Shown here one piece after another: positions 43,382 to 53,500 of a stretch of 64,000 bases of DNA. The first letter of the stretch is position 1, and every line of letters begins with the position of its first letter. The stretch covers positions 372,001-436,000 of the forward strand of contig NZ_QUMT01000003.1 of the NCBI RefSeq assembly GCF_003387155.1, read 5' to 3'. The position numbers were made by a program, and so were the translations under genes. The notes under the pieces were generated by a model. That model made no database searches and was not told the DNA's origin. It saw only the letters and a list, made by a program, of their open reading frames with translations. This stretch comes from Roseateles depolymerans (GTDB lineage Bacteria > Pseudomonadota > Gammaproteobacteria > Burkholderiales > Burkholderiaceae_C).

Positions 43382-43915
43382 TCAGCCCAGGTTCACCTGG
43401 ATCTTGCGCGGCTGCGCATGGGCCGCCTTGGGCAGCCGCACCTGCAGCACGCCGTGGGTCAGCTCGGCGCTGATCTGCTCGGCGTCCAGTTCCTTGCTGA
43501 GGGTGAAGACGCGTCGGTAGTGCTGACGGGTCACCTCGGCATGGCCGGCGCGCAGGCCCTCGGGCATGTCCAGGCGCATCTCGGCTTCGATGATCAGCTG
43601 GTCGCCATCCACCCGCAGGTTGAGCAGGTCGCGCGGCACGCCCGGCAGGTCGGCATACAGCGTGATGCCTTGCGGGTCTTCGATCACATCCACGGGCGGC
43701 ACCAGAGCGAGGTCGTCACGCTGGCGGCTGGACCCCGTGCGCGAACGGGCGGTGGAGGACGATGCCGATGCGGATGCGGCAGTCGGGGTGCTGGCGGGCG
43801 CGGTGGCGGCGCCTTCGACGGCGGCGGGCGTCATCTGGCCGACCACGGCCGGGTGGACGGCCGCAGAGGCGGCAGCGGAAGCGGAGGTCGAGGCTTGAAC
43901 GGCTTGCGTGCTCAT
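43382..43915 (-). CDS. Hsp20/alpha-crystallin family small heat-shock protein
   Basis: A protein of 177 residues. The first 80 residues are a low-complexity Ala/Ser/Thr segment; the alpha-crystallin domain follows (PPVDVIEDPQGITLYADLPG, then HYRRVFTLSKELDAEQISAE, and HGVLQVRLPKA near the end). It should act as an ATP-independent holdase. The C-terminal IxI-type motif reads KIQVNLG. ATG 43915 is placed after an AAGAG site. It follows the other Hsp20 gene by 50 nt on the same strand, and the two probably form an operon. Confidence 0.9.
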   Translation of the reverse strand: MSTQAVQASTSASAAASAAVHPAVVGQMTPAAVEGAATAPASTPTAASASASSSTARSRTGSSRQRDDLALVPPVDVIEDPQGITLYADLPGVPRDLLNLRVDGDQLIIEAEMRLDMPEGLRAGHAEVTRQHYRRVFTLSKELDAEQISAELTHGVLQVRLPKAAHAQPRKIQVNLG

Positions 43916-43965
43916 GATGGGTACTCTTGGCTGAAGACGGTGGAGGGAGATCGCCGAAGGCGTGC

Positions 43966-44445
43966 TCAATGGATGTCGATGCGGCGCGGCTGGACGGCGG
44001 CGCGGCGCTTGATGGTCACGCGCAGCACGCCATCGCGGTAGCGGGCCTGCACCTGGTCCGGATCGATGTCATCGGGCAGGCTGACCACGCGGCGGAAACT
44101 GCCGCTGAAGCGCTCGTTCTGATGAACGATGCTGCGGGCGTCGCTGGCAGCGACCGATGCTCCCGATGCGCCTGCGTTTTCAGGCTTGGCGGCAGTCTGG
44201 GAGGCCCGCTCGCCGGACAGGCTGAGCACGCCGCGGTCCAGGTCCACGCTGATGCTGGCGGGGTCCAGGCCCGGTGCAAAGGCATACACCTCCACGGCTT
44301 CGGGGGACAGGCCGACATTCAGTGCCGGATAACCGCCGCGGCCCTGGCCACGGATGCTGGAAGACACATCAAAAGCCTGGCTGACCTCGCGCTGCAGGCG
44401 CTCGAGGTCGTTGAACAGGTCACGGGCGAACAGACGTTGGTACAT
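43966..44445 (-). CDS. Hsp20/alpha-crystallin family small heat-shock protein
   Basis: A protein of 159 residues, first of two adjacent Hsp20 genes. N-terminal RDLFNDLERLQREVSQAFDV, then the alpha-crystallin core: VEVYAFAPGLDPASISVDLD, a 30-residue Ala/Ser-rich insertion, and FSGSFRRVVSLPDDIDPDQV with DGVLRVTIKR at the end. AGGAGG sits 4-5 nt before ATG 44445, a strong site. A 14-bp perfect palindrome containing CTTGAA, the sigma-32 -35 sequence, lies about 83 bp upstream. The insertion in the middle of the crystallin domain is not typical. Confidence 0.92.
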   Translation of the reverse strand: MYQRLFARDLFNDLERLQREVSQAFDVSSSIRGQGRGGYPALNVGLSPEAVEVYAFAPGLDPASISVDLDRGVLSLSGERASQTAAKPENAGASGASVAASDARSIVHQNERFSGSFRRVVSLPDDIDPDQVQARYRDGVLRVTIKRRAAVQPRRIDIH

Positions 44446-44527
44446 GGGGCCTCCTGATGGACAGTGGGTGTCGTTCGGCGGCCGGGATGACCGCCATGCA
44501 TCCCAGTTTTGGACGCAGCAGCGGTTC

Positions 44528-44541
44528 TTCAAGATCTTGAA
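44528..44541. promoter_or_regulatory. Palindrome with heat-shock-like -35 hexamers
   Basis: TTCAAGATCTTGAA is a perfect 14-bp palindrome, 83 bp upstream of the first Hsp20 start. Each arm is CTTGAA on one strand, the sigma-32 -35 core. A convincing CCCCAT-type -10 at the right spacing was not seen, so it may instead be an operator. Confidence 0.4.
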
Positions 44542-44592
44542 ATTGGGGGGTCGTCGCCCCCATATCGCCCCGCCTTTGAGGGAGTCGGGAGG

Positions 44593-46509
44593 CTAGCGGC
44601 GGCTGTCCAGCCCCGGCCCGTGCAGCACGGCAAACCCGTTGCGGCCGGCGCGCTTGGCCTGATAGAGCGCCCGGTCGGCGAGGACCATCAGGTCCCGCGC
44701 CGACATCTCGGGTTCCTCCAGCGTGGCCACGCCAATGCTGGTGGTCACGCTCAGGCCGGCCAGCGGCTGGTGGGCCACCGCCTCGATGATCTTGGCCGCC
44801 ACGCCGGCTGCCTCGTCCGGGCTGTTGAGCCCTTCCAGCACCGCCACGAACTCGTCCCCGGCCAGCCGCGCCACGACGTCGCTGGCCCGCACCGTATGGC
44901 GCAGGCACTGGGCAAAGGCCTTGAGCACCTCATCTCCGACCGCATGGCCGTAGGAGTCGTTGATGGTCTTGAAATGGTCCACGTCCAGGAACAGCACCGC
45001 CATCGCGCGGCCCTCCCGGGCCAGCCGGCGTTGCCGCAGCAGGGCCTGCTCCAGCGCCTGGTCCAGCTCGCGGCGGTTGGGCAGACCGGTCAGCGCATCC
45101 GCACTGGCCCACTGCGCCAGTTGCGCCTCGGCCTGCTTCATCGGCGTGATGTCGATCGACAGCAGGAACAGGCCCACGACCGCGCCGCCATCCCCCACAT
45201 CCGGCACATACACGCTGCGGAAATGCCGCTTGCGCCCCAGGTGCACGGAGGTGGTGTCGAATTCCACCCGCTCCCCTTGCAGCCCCAGCGCCAGATGCAC
45301 ACGCCGCTGGGTGTATTGCTCCGGGCCCAGCAGCGTCTCCAGCGTCTTGCCGAGGGCATCGTCCAGGTCCACGTTGAGGAAGGTGCGCACCGTCTCATTG
45401 GCATAGCGCAGGCGCTGCTCGGCATCGATATAGCCCAGCGCGATCGGCAGGTTGTCCGTCACCGCCTTCAAGCGCTTTTCACTCTGGGCCACGCGGATCT
45501 CGTCCCGACGGCGCTCGGTGATGTCCATCGACACGGCATAGAACCCGCGGGTCACCCCCGCCGCCGCCCGGTCCGGCACCAGACATTGGTGGAAGTGGCG
45601 CCACTGGCCGTCCACGCACACGCGTGCATCGAACTCAACCGTCTCGCCAGCCAGCACCCGGTCCATCTGCGGCTGCATGGCCGCGGCGCCTTCCGGCGTG
45701 TGCAGGTCCGCAATGGACCGCCCGACCGCGGTCTCCGTCTGGAAGCCAAACACCCGTCCCGCTTCCGCATTGGCGAACAGCAGGCGCCCCTGGCGGTCGA
45801 AATGGCCGATGAGGGCCGGCACATGGTCGGCGATGTCTCGCAGACGCTGCTGGGAACGCTCCGCCGTGCGGGTGCGGGTGATGACCTGTGTCACCGCAAT
45901 GGCGGTGAACAGCGTCAAGGTGCCCAGCCCGCCCAGCAGCAGCCATTCGCCCTGGCTGGCATCGCCCTGCAATCGGTTGTTGATGCTGGCCTGTTCGGCG
46001 GCGAGGTCCGCGCGCAACTCCCCCAGCAGGTCGCGCAGCTCATCCATCTGCGCGGGGCTGCCCATCACCCGCTCCAGGGCCTCGTCATGCTGGCCGCTGT
46101 CGTGCAGACGCAGCAGCTGGGACATGTCCCGCAGCCGGATCAGGGCCAGTTCGCGGACGCGGGCCAGCCGCGGGCCCTGCATCGGATCGGGGCTCAGCTG
46201 CACCAGATCATCCAGCCGCTGCTCCAGCCCGCTGACCGCTTCGCGATAGGGTTGCAGGGCACTGCCCTTCTGGGTGAGCAGATAGCCGCGCAGGCCGGTT
46301 TCGGCATTGAGCAGGTCCTCCATCACCCGGTGCAGTTGCGGCAGGGTGTGGCCGATCCGCTCGGAGCGCTGCAGGTGGGTCACCGTGGCATGCGCGCGCC
46401 AGGCCAGCAGCGCGCACAGCACCGCCATCGCCGCCAGGGACACCATCAGCCAGCTGACGCCGCGACTCAGACGGGATGGTGGGAGGGCGGGCAGGGGGAT
46501 GGTCGGCAT
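44593..46509 (-). CDS. Diguanylate cyclase with CHASE3-like sensor, two PAS domains and AGDEF active site
   Basis: A membrane protein of 638 residues. TM1 about 18-38 (WLMVSLAAMAVLCALLAW), a periplasmic helical region of about 140 residues fitting CHASE3 (LLNAETGLRGYLLTQKGSAL), TM2 about 190-208, PAS 1 (IADHVPALIGHFDRQGRLLF), PAS 2 (VTDNLPIALGYIDAEQRLRY), then the GGDEF domain. The signature reads RLAGDEFVAVL, with Ala for the first Gly, and RASD five residues earlier is the I-site. Several AGDEF enzymes are active, so activity is possible but not certain. Single gene, divergent from the LtrA-like gene. Confidence 0.92.
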   Translation of the reverse strand: MPTIPLPALPPSRLSRGVSWLMVSLAAMAVLCALLAWRAHATVTHLQRSERIGHTLPQLHRVMEDLLNAETGLRGYLLTQKGSALQPYREAVSGLEQRLDDLVQLSPDPMQGPRLARVRELALIRLRDMSQLLRLHDSGQHDEALERVMGSPAQMDELRDLLGELRADLAAEQASINNRLQGDASQGEWLLLGGLGTLTLFTAIAVTQVITRTRTAERSQQRLRDIADHVPALIGHFDRQGRLLFANAEAGRVFGFQTETAVGRSIADLHTPEGAAAMQPQMDRVLAGETVEFDARVCVDGQWRHFHQCLVPDRAAAGVTRGFYAVSMDITERRRDEIRVAQSEKRLKAVTDNLPIALGYIDAEQRLRYANETVRTFLNVDLDDALGKTLETLLGPEQYTQRRVHLALGLQGERVEFDTTSVHLGRKRHFRSVYVPDVGDGGAVVGLFLLSIDITPMKQAEAQLAQWASADALTGLPNRRELDQALEQALLRQRRLAREGRAMAVLFLDVDHFKTINDSYGHAVGDEVLKAFAQCLRHTVRASDVVARLAGDEFVAVLEGLNSPDEAAGVAAKIIEAVAHQPLAGLSVTTSIGVATLEEPEMSARDLMVLADRALYQAKRAGRNGFAVLHGPGLDSRR

Positions 46510-46736
46510 GCGTTCGGCAAGAAGAGCAGCGGAGGGATCAGGGGTCGCGGTGCGTCAGGCGGCGCTGATTATCCTTGGGCCGCATTGCAGCACGTCAAGG
46601 TCAGACCCTCAGTCGGAATGACGGCCGATTCAGCCGCTGCCTCGCACGCGGGCGCGTTGCCAGACAGCATTCAGGCCGCACGGCATCGCCCCAATGGCAG
46701 ACGCGCCCGTGGCCCGGGCTTCCTACAGTCCCGCTC

Positions 46737-47909
46737 ATGCACGCCCCAACCCGACATCGCCGCTCCCTGCTGCGCGCCCCCGATCCTGACGGCCATGCCA
46801 AAGTCAGCTTTGCCGAGCTGTTTTTCGACCTGGTGTTCGTGTTTGCCGTCACCCAGCTCTCGCACCGGCTGATTGGCCACTTCACGCTGGCCGGCGTGCT
46901 GCAGACCCTGTTCCTGATGCTGGCGGTCTGGTGGGTCTGGGTCTTCACCTCCTGGGTCACGAACTGGCTCGATCCGGAGGCGATTCCCGTACGAGCCTGC
47001 CTCTTTGTGTTCATGCTGCTGGGGCTGCTGATGTCCGGCGCGATTCCCGACGCTTTCGATGGGCGTGCGCTGATGTTTGCCGGCAGCTATGTCGGTATCC
47101 AGGTGGGGCGTACGCTGTTTTTTCTGTGGGCGGCGAGGGGCAGCGCCGGGCTGCTGCGGAACTTCCAGCGCATTCTGGCCTGGCTGGCCAGCAGCGGGGT
47201 GCTGTGGATCTGCGGGGCTGTGATGCCGCAGTGGCGAGTGGCCTGCTGGATGGCGGCGCTGGGGCTGGAGTTCATCGGGCCGTCGCTGGGGTTCGTCGTG
47301 CCCGGGCTGGGACGGTCCGCATCCACCGACTGGACGGTCTCCGGCGGGCACCTGGCGGAACGCTGCGCGCTCTTCGTCATCATTGCGCTGGGCGAATCCT
47401 TGCTGGTGACAGGGGCCACGTTTTCGGAGCACGCCATCACGCCCGACACCGCCCTGGCCTTCCTGGTGGCCTTTGCCGGCAGCCTGGCCCTGTGGTGGCT
47501 GTATTTCGACACCACCAACGACCTGGCCACCGGCCGCATCGCCCACAGCGACGACCCCGGCCGCCTGGCGCGCTTGAGCTACACCTACCTGCATCTGCCC
47601 ATCGTGGCCGGCATCATCGTGAATGCGGCGGGCGACGAATTCGTCCTGGCGCATCCGATGGGCGAGACCCCGCTGCGCACGGCCGTGTGTGTGCTGGGCG
47701 GGTTCGGGCTCTACATCCTGGGGGTCGGACTTTTCAAGTGGTCGGTCCTGGGACGATGGCCCTGGTCGCATGCCGTGGCGGTGGGCCTGCTGGCGCTCAC
47801 CGGTCTGTGGGCTGCGGCGTGGCCGACGGTTCTGACCAGCGCAGTGGCCTGCCTGGTGCTGGTGGCCTTGGCGGTGTGGGAGCGCCAAAGCCGGAAGATT
47901 CCCGCCTGA
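46737..47909 (+). CDS. Low-temperature-requirement A (LtrA) family membrane protein
   Basis: A membrane protein of 390 residues with about ten to twelve hydrophobic helices. It opens with the LtrA signature: KVSFAELFFDLVFVFAVTQL. Further family segments: WWVWVFTSWVTNWLDPE, HLAERCALFVIIALGESLLV and ALWWLYFDTT. First described in Listeria as needed at low temperature; the molecular role is unknown. ATG 46737 begins shortly before the conserved part; the longer frame upstream is unlikely coding. The 227 bp between this gene and the diguanylate cyclase holds both promoters. Confidence 0.9.
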   Translation: MHAPTRHRRSLLRAPDPDGHAKVSFAELFFDLVFVFAVTQLSHRLIGHFTLAGVLQTLFLMLAVWWVWVFTSWVTNWLDPEAIPVRACLFVFMLLGLLMSGAIPDAFDGRALMFAGSYVGIQVGRTLFFLWAARGSAGLLRNFQRILAWLASSGVLWICGAVMPQWRVACWMAALGLEFIGPSLGFVVPGLGRSASTDWTVSGGHLAERCALFVIIALGESLLVTGATFSEHAITPDTALAFLVAFAGSLALWWLYFDTTNDLATGRIAHSDDPGRLARLSYTYLHLPIVAGIIVNAAGDEFVLAHPMGETPLRTAVCVLGGFGLYILGVGLFKWSVLGRWPWSHAVAVGLLALTGLWAAAWPTVLTSAVACLVLVALAVWERQSRKIPA

Positions 47910-48143
47910 GCCGCGAGCGACCCCGCATGACCCAGGAATGGGTGCCGACTGAACGCAGAAGGAGCGCCGCTGCGGGTGGCCCGGACGCTGGCACCGTTGC
48001 CAGTACTACCCCCTCGCATTGGGGGGACCAGGGTTCCTCATGACGCGTTGCGCGCATGACCGATGGGAACATACCGCGCTTTTGGACGGTGTCCGTCAGC
48101 AACCGTCCGTCGATTCACCCTGAATTCGCCCAGCGGCATCCCC

Positions 48144-48971
48144 ATGCGATTGATCCATTCGGCTTTCGTGGCCATCGTTTCCACGGCCCTCATCGGCTGC
48201 GCCTCCACCCCCCCGCAAATGCAGGCTGCACGGCCAGCGTCCGCATTGACCCAGAGCTACGGCCTGGCAAAGATCGAAGCGGTCGGTGCCACCAGCCACA
48301 TGCAGCAGCCTCTGGACAGCGACCAGTCGGTGATCTACTTCCAGAACCAGGGCGGCGGCGGAGCCGGCCTGGGACTTCTGCTGGGCCCACTCGGCGTGCT
48401 GGCTAACGTCAAGATGATCCAGAGCGTCACCGACAGCGATGTCGCAAAACTCAAGGGCAAGCTGAACGTGGACCCCAAGGCGGCGCTGCAGGAGGCGCAG
48501 TTGGCCACGGATTCGCCACTGCGGATCGCGGCCACACCGGGCGACGTGAAGGTTTCGCCGTTCCTGCTGGTGTCCAAGACCAGCGAAACGACCCTCCAAG
48601 TGTCTTCGGTGATCATGTTCGAGGGCACCGAGGGACAGGCCAAGTGGAACCGGCGTTATCAGTACCAGTTGCCTGGCAAGTACACCCTCGAGCAGTTGTC
48701 CACCCTCTCCCCGGCCTCGTTGGCGCAACTTCAATCGGCCAGTGTGGCGGCCTATGCCGCGCTGCTCAAGCACATCGCCGAGGAGCAGCCCGCAGCGATC
48801 GCCGCGGAGCGTCCGGTCATCCTGAAGTCCGCCTTCATCTCCCCGCGCTTCGAGCTGGAGATGCAGGGCACCCTGATTGGTGAGAAAGACCAGCGCATCT
48901 GGGTCCGAACGATTGGCAGCGTGATTGCGTTGGATCCGTCGGACATCAAGTACGAGCTGTCGAAGACCTGA
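48144..48971 (+). CDS. Hypothetical lipoprotein
   Basis: A protein of 275 residues that I do not recognise. The N-terminus is a lipoprotein signal: FVAIVSTALIGCAST with the acylated Cys at about 19. Then a Gly-rich membrane-prone stretch (GGGGAGLGLLLGPLGVLANV, about 70-90) that may be a hairpin in or near the membrane, and a soluble part with strands (KVSPFLLVSKTSETTLQVSS; ISPRFELEMQGTLIGEKDQR). No enzyme motif. ATG 48144 is chosen because the signal peptide starts there. The 234-bp upstream gap after the LtrA gene shows no gene. Confidence 0.7.
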   Translation: MRLIHSAFVAIVSTALIGCASTPPQMQAARPASALTQSYGLAKIEAVGATSHMQQPLDSDQSVIYFQNQGGGGAGLGLLLGPLGVLANVKMIQSVTDSDVAKLKGKLNVDPKAALQEAQLATDSPLRIAATPGDVKVSPFLLVSKTSETTLQVSSVIMFEGTEGQAKWNRRYQYQLPGKYTLEQLSTLSPASLAQLQSASVAAYAALLKHIAEEQPAAIAAERPVILKSAFISPRFELEMQGTLIGEKDQRIWVRTIGSVIALDPSDIKYELSKT

Positions 48972-48994
48972 CGCATCCCACCCGCTTCACTCGC

Positions 48995-49041
48995 AAAAAA
49001 GGCGCCGAGCGCCGCGGGAAGTCCCGGGGCAGTCGGCGCCA
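48995..49041 (-). terminator. Rho-independent terminator of the RND efflux operon
   Basis: GGCGCCGA (49002-49009) pairs with TCGGCGCC (49034-49041) and an inner CGGGA/TCCCG stem stacks inside. On the minus strand the stem is followed directly by six T residues. It lies 66 nt after the outer-membrane-factor stop and may also serve the convergent lipoprotein gene. Confidence 0.85.
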
Positions 49042-49106
49042 ATACATCCCTGGGGCGTTGGCCCACCCCAGGAGTCCTGCACAAAACAAGCGGAGATGTC
49101 AGGCCA

Positions 49107-50519
49107 TCAGCCCGCCGGCGTCCAGCCGCCGCCCAGGGCACGCACCAGCCCCACCGTGGCCTGGTACTGCTCGGCTTGCACCTGCAGTGCCACACGGCGG
49201 TTGCGCAGCTCGCTGCGACGGGCATCGAGCAGGTCCAGCTGGCTGATGAAGCCGTTGCGATAACGCGAGTCCGACAGCGCCGTGGCGCGTGACGCGGACG
49301 CCACCGCCTGCGCCTGAACCTCCGCCTGGCGCGACAGCAGTTGCAGACCGCTCAGGCTGTCTTCCACTTCCCGCAGCGCCTGCAGCAGTTGCTGCCGGTA
49401 GTCAGCCATGGCCAGATCCAGCCCGGCCTGGGCCGACTCGATGCCGGCCTTGCGACGGCCGCCGTCAAACAGCGGCAGCGACAGCAGTGCATCCACCGAC
49501 CAGGCGCGTGCCGACCACTTGAACACATCGCTCAGCTCGGGCGAGGCATAACCACCCGTGGCCGTCAGCGTCAGGCTGGGGAACCAGGCGGCCTGGGCCA
49601 CGCCCACGCGAGCCTGCGCTGCCAGCAGGCTGCGCTGCGCTGCGGCCACGTCCGGACGCCGGGCCAGCACTGCGCTGGGCAGGCCGGCCGGAATTGCCGG
49701 CAAGGCCGACAGGTCCTGCGTCTCGGGCAAGCTGAAGCCGGAGGCCGGCTCGCCCAGCAGCACGGCCAGCGCGTTTTCCAGCTGTGCGCGGCGACGGTCC
49801 AGGGCCACCGCTTCCGCCTCGGTGGAGGCCACCTCCGCCTGCACCCGCGCCAGGTCCAGCTCCGCCACATCGCCGGCCTGATAGCGGCGCTGCGTCAAGG
49901 CCAGCGTCTCGCGATAGGCGGCCACCGTGTCGCGCACCAGACGGCGCTCCTGGTCGGTGAAGCGCAGCGACAGATAGGTCTGCGCCACGTCCGCCTGCAC
50001 CATCAGCCGCGTGCTCTGCAGCAGGGCCTCGCGGGCCTGGGTGTCCAGTCGCGCGGCACGGCTGGCCTGGGACAGGCGACCCGACAGGTCCGCCTCCCAG
50101 CTGGCCGACAGGCCGGCGCGGTACAGCGGCGTCACGGCAGGTCCCTGCCCGGCCGTGGTGCCGCGGTAGGCGCCGGCATTGGCGCCGACCTGCGGCAGGC
50201 GGTCCGCATCGGCGCTGCGCGACAGGGCCCGCGCCTGGGCCAGGCGAGCGGCCGCCGACTGCAGGTCGGTGTTGTTGCGCAGCGCGCGCTGCTCCAGGTC
50301 GTTGAGCTGGGCATCCGCGAACGCCAGCCACCAATCGCCGCGCGGCTCGGCATCGGCCGGCGGCACCACCGCCCAGCGGCCGTCCGCCACGGCGGCGCTG
50401 TCCTGCCCGGCCTTGAAGGCGGTGGGCGTGGCGGGCAGGCGCGATTCATCGATCGGCGGCGGGGTGGCGCAACCGGCCAGCACCAGGGCCGCCAGCAGCG
50501 TGGTCATCATCAGTTTCAT
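49107..50519 (-). CDS. RND efflux outer membrane lipoprotein (NodT/OprM family)
   Basis: A TolC-like channel of 470 residues. Lipobox LVLAGCATPPP at the N-terminus (Cys at about 17). Two OEP repeats: DWWLAFADAQLNDLEQRALR opens the first, DVAAAQRSLLAAQARVGVAQ opens the second, with LPLFDGGRRKAGIESAQAGL in the second coiled coil. It forms the outer-membrane trimer of the pump whose permease and adaptor genes precede it. The gene starts 36 nt after the permease stop; last of the operon before a strong terminator. Confidence 0.95.
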   Translation of the reverse strand: MKLMMTTLLAALVLAGCATPPPIDESRLPATPTAFKAGQDSAAVADGRWAVVPPADAEPRGDWWLAFADAQLNDLEQRALRNNTDLQSAAARLAQARALSRSADADRLPQVGANAGAYRGTTAGQGPAVTPLYRAGLSASWEADLSGRLSQASRAARLDTQAREALLQSTRLMVQADVAQTYLSLRFTDQERRLVRDTVAAYRETLALTQRRYQAGDVAELDLARVQAEVASTEAEAVALDRRRAQLENALAVLLGEPASGFSLPETQDLSALPAIPAGLPSAVLARRPDVAAAQRSLLAAQARVGVAQAAWFPSLTLTATGGYASPELSDVFKWSARAWSVDALLSLPLFDGGRRKAGIESAQAGLDLAMADYRQQLLQALREVEDSLSGLQLLSRQAEVQAQAVASASRATALSDSRYRNGFISQLDLLDARRSELRNRRVALQVQAEQYQATVGLVRALGGGWTPAG

Positions 50520-50555
50520 GGCACAAATCCTTGTTGGTCTGCGAAGCGGCTCACG

Positions 50556-53500
50556 TCACTCATGGTCATGGCGAGGCGCTGCCGGATGCGGCTTGGCACC
50601 CGCACCGCCCCCGAAGTCATGGCCCGCGCCCTGTTCAGGCTGGGCAAAGGCTTCCAGATGATCTCCATGCTGCTTGAGCGGACGGTTGCCCGACAGGCGA
50701 CGCATCAGGACATAGAACACCGGCGTCAGGAACAGACCGAAGGCCGTCACGCCGATCATCCCGGCGAACACCGCCACGCCCATCGCATTGCGCATCTCGG
50801 CGCCGGCACCGTGGGCCAGCACCAGAGGCAGCACGCCCATCACGAAGGCCATCGAGGTCATCAGGATCGGGCGCAGACGCAGCCGGCTCGCTTCGATCGC
50901 GGCCTGCAGCGGGGTGCGTCCCGCAAACTCCAGCTCCCGGGCGAACTCCACGATCAGGATCGCGTTCTTTGCAGACAAGCCCACCAGCACGATCAAACCG
51001 ATCTGCGTGAAGACGTTGTTGTCCCCATGGCTGAGCCACACGCCGGTCATCGCCGCCAGCAGACCCATCGGCACGATCAGGATGATGGCCACCGGCAGCG
51101 CCAGGCTTTCGTACTGGGCGGCCAGCACCAGGAACACCAGCAGGATGGCCAGCGGGAAGACCCACAGCGCGGAATTGCCGGCCAGGATTTCCTGATAGGT
51201 CAGCTCGGTCCACTCATAGCTGATGCCCGGGGGCAGCGTCTCGGCGGCAATGCGGGCGATGGCATCCTGCGCCTGGCCGGTCGAGAAACCGGGGGCCGGG
51301 CCGCCGTTGATGTCGGCGGACAGGAAACCGTTGTAGCGCATCGCACGCTCGGGGCCGAAGCTCGGCTCGATCTTCATCAGTGCGGACAGGGGCACCATCT
51401 CACCGGTGTTGGAACGCACCTTGAGCTGGCCGATGTCTTCCGCACGCGCCCGGAACGGCGCATCCGCCTGCACCCGCACGGTGTAGGTGCGGCCGAACTT
51501 GTTGAAGTCGTTCACATACAGGCTACCGAGGTAGATCTGCATGGTGTCGAACACGTCGGTCACGGCCACGCCCAGTTGACGGGCCTTGGTACGGTCCAGG
51601 TCGGCATACAGCTGCGGCACGTTCACCTGGTAGCTGGTGAAGAGACCGGCCAGCTCCGGCGCCTGCGACGCCTTGGCCATGAAGGCCTTGACGGCGCCGT
51701 CCAGCGCTTCGTAGCCCAGGCCGCCGCGGTCTTCCAGCTGCAGCTTGAAGCCACCGGTCGTGCCCAGGCCCTGCACCGGCGGGGGCGGGAACATCACCAC
51801 GAACGCGTCTTCGATCTTTCCACCGAACTGCGCATTCAGATTGCCAGCGATCTCGCCGGCCGACATGCCCTTGCCAGTCCGCTCATCAAACGGCTTGAGC
51901 GTGGCGAAGACGATGCCGGAGTTGGAGCTGTTGGTGAAGCCGTTGATCGACAGGCCCGGGAACGACACGGCGTGGTCCACGCCCGGCGTCTTGATGGCGA
52001 TGTCGCTCATGCGGCGGATGACGTCTTCGGTGCGGTCCAGCGTGGCACCGTCCGGCAGCTGCGCAAAGCCGATGAGGTACTGCTTGTCCTGCGCCGGAAC
52101 GAAGCCGCCCGGGACGGCCTTGAACAGGCCCACGGTCAAGGCCACCAGCGCGGCATAGATCACCAGCATGATCGCCTTGCGGCCGATCACGCGGGTCACG
52201 CCGCCGCTGTAGGCCTTGGCGCCGCGATTGAACAGGCGGTTGAAGCCGCCGAAGAAGCGGCCCAGCACGCGGTCCATGCCGCGGGTCAGCCAGTCCTTGG
52301 GTTCATCGTGGCCCTTGAGCAGCATGGCGGCCAGGGCCGGCGACAGGGTCAGCGAGTTCACCGCGGAGATCACGGTGGACATGGCGATCGTCAGCGCGAA
52401 CTGGCGATAGAACTGGCCGGTCAGGCCGGTGATGAAGGCCAGCGGCACGAACACGGCCACCAGCACCAGGGCGATGGCGATGATCGGGCCGGACACTTCC
52501 TTCATGGCGCGATAGGTCGCCGCCCGCGGACTCAGGCCCGCCTCGATGTTGCGCTCGACGTTCTCTACCACCACGATGGCGTCGTCCACCACGATACCGA
52601 TGGCCAGCACCAGGCCGAACAGCGACAGTGCGTTGATCGAGAAGCCGAAGGCATGCATCACCGCGAAGGTGCCGATGATCGACACCGGCACGGCCAGCAG
52701 CGGAATGATGGAGGCGCGCCAGGTCTGCAGGAACAGGATCACCACCAGCACCACCAGGGCCACCGCTTCCAGCAGGGTGTGGACCACCGATTCAATCGAG
52801 GCCCGCACGAACTGCGTCGGGTCGTAGACGATCTCATAGCTCACGCCTTCCGGCATGGTCTTCTTCAGCTCCGCCATCGTGGCACGCACGTTGTTGGAGA
52901 TCTCGATGGCGTTGGAGCCCGGCGCCTGGAAGATGGGGATGGCGACGGCGGACTTGTTGTCCAGCAGCGAGCGCAGCGCGTATTCAGCAGCGCCCAGCTC
53001 GATGCGGCCCAGGTCGCGCAGACGCGTCACCTGGCCATTGGCACCGGTCTTGACGATGATGTCGCCGAACTCGTCCTCGTTCTTGAGGCGGCCCTGGGCG
53101 TTGACCGGCAGTTGCAGGTCGATGCCCTGCAGGCCGGGCGATGCGCCCACCACACCGGCGGCAGCCTGCACGTTCTGCTCACGGATGGCCTGCACCACGT
53201 CGTTGGCGCTCAGGCCGTGCTCGGCCACCTTCTGCGGGTCCAGCCAGACGCGCATGGAGTAGTCGCCGGAGCCGAACAGCTGCACCTGGCCCACGCCGGC
53301 GATCCGCGCCAGACGGTCCTTGACATTGAGCACTGCGTAGTTGCGCAGGTAGGTCATGTCGTAACGGTCATTGGGCGACAGCAGGTGGACCACCATGGTC
53401 AGGTCGGGGCTGCTCTTCACCGTGGTCAGCCCGAGCCGGCGCACTTCTTCCGGCAGGCGCGGCTCGGCCTGCGACACCCGGTTCTGCACCAGCTGCTGGG

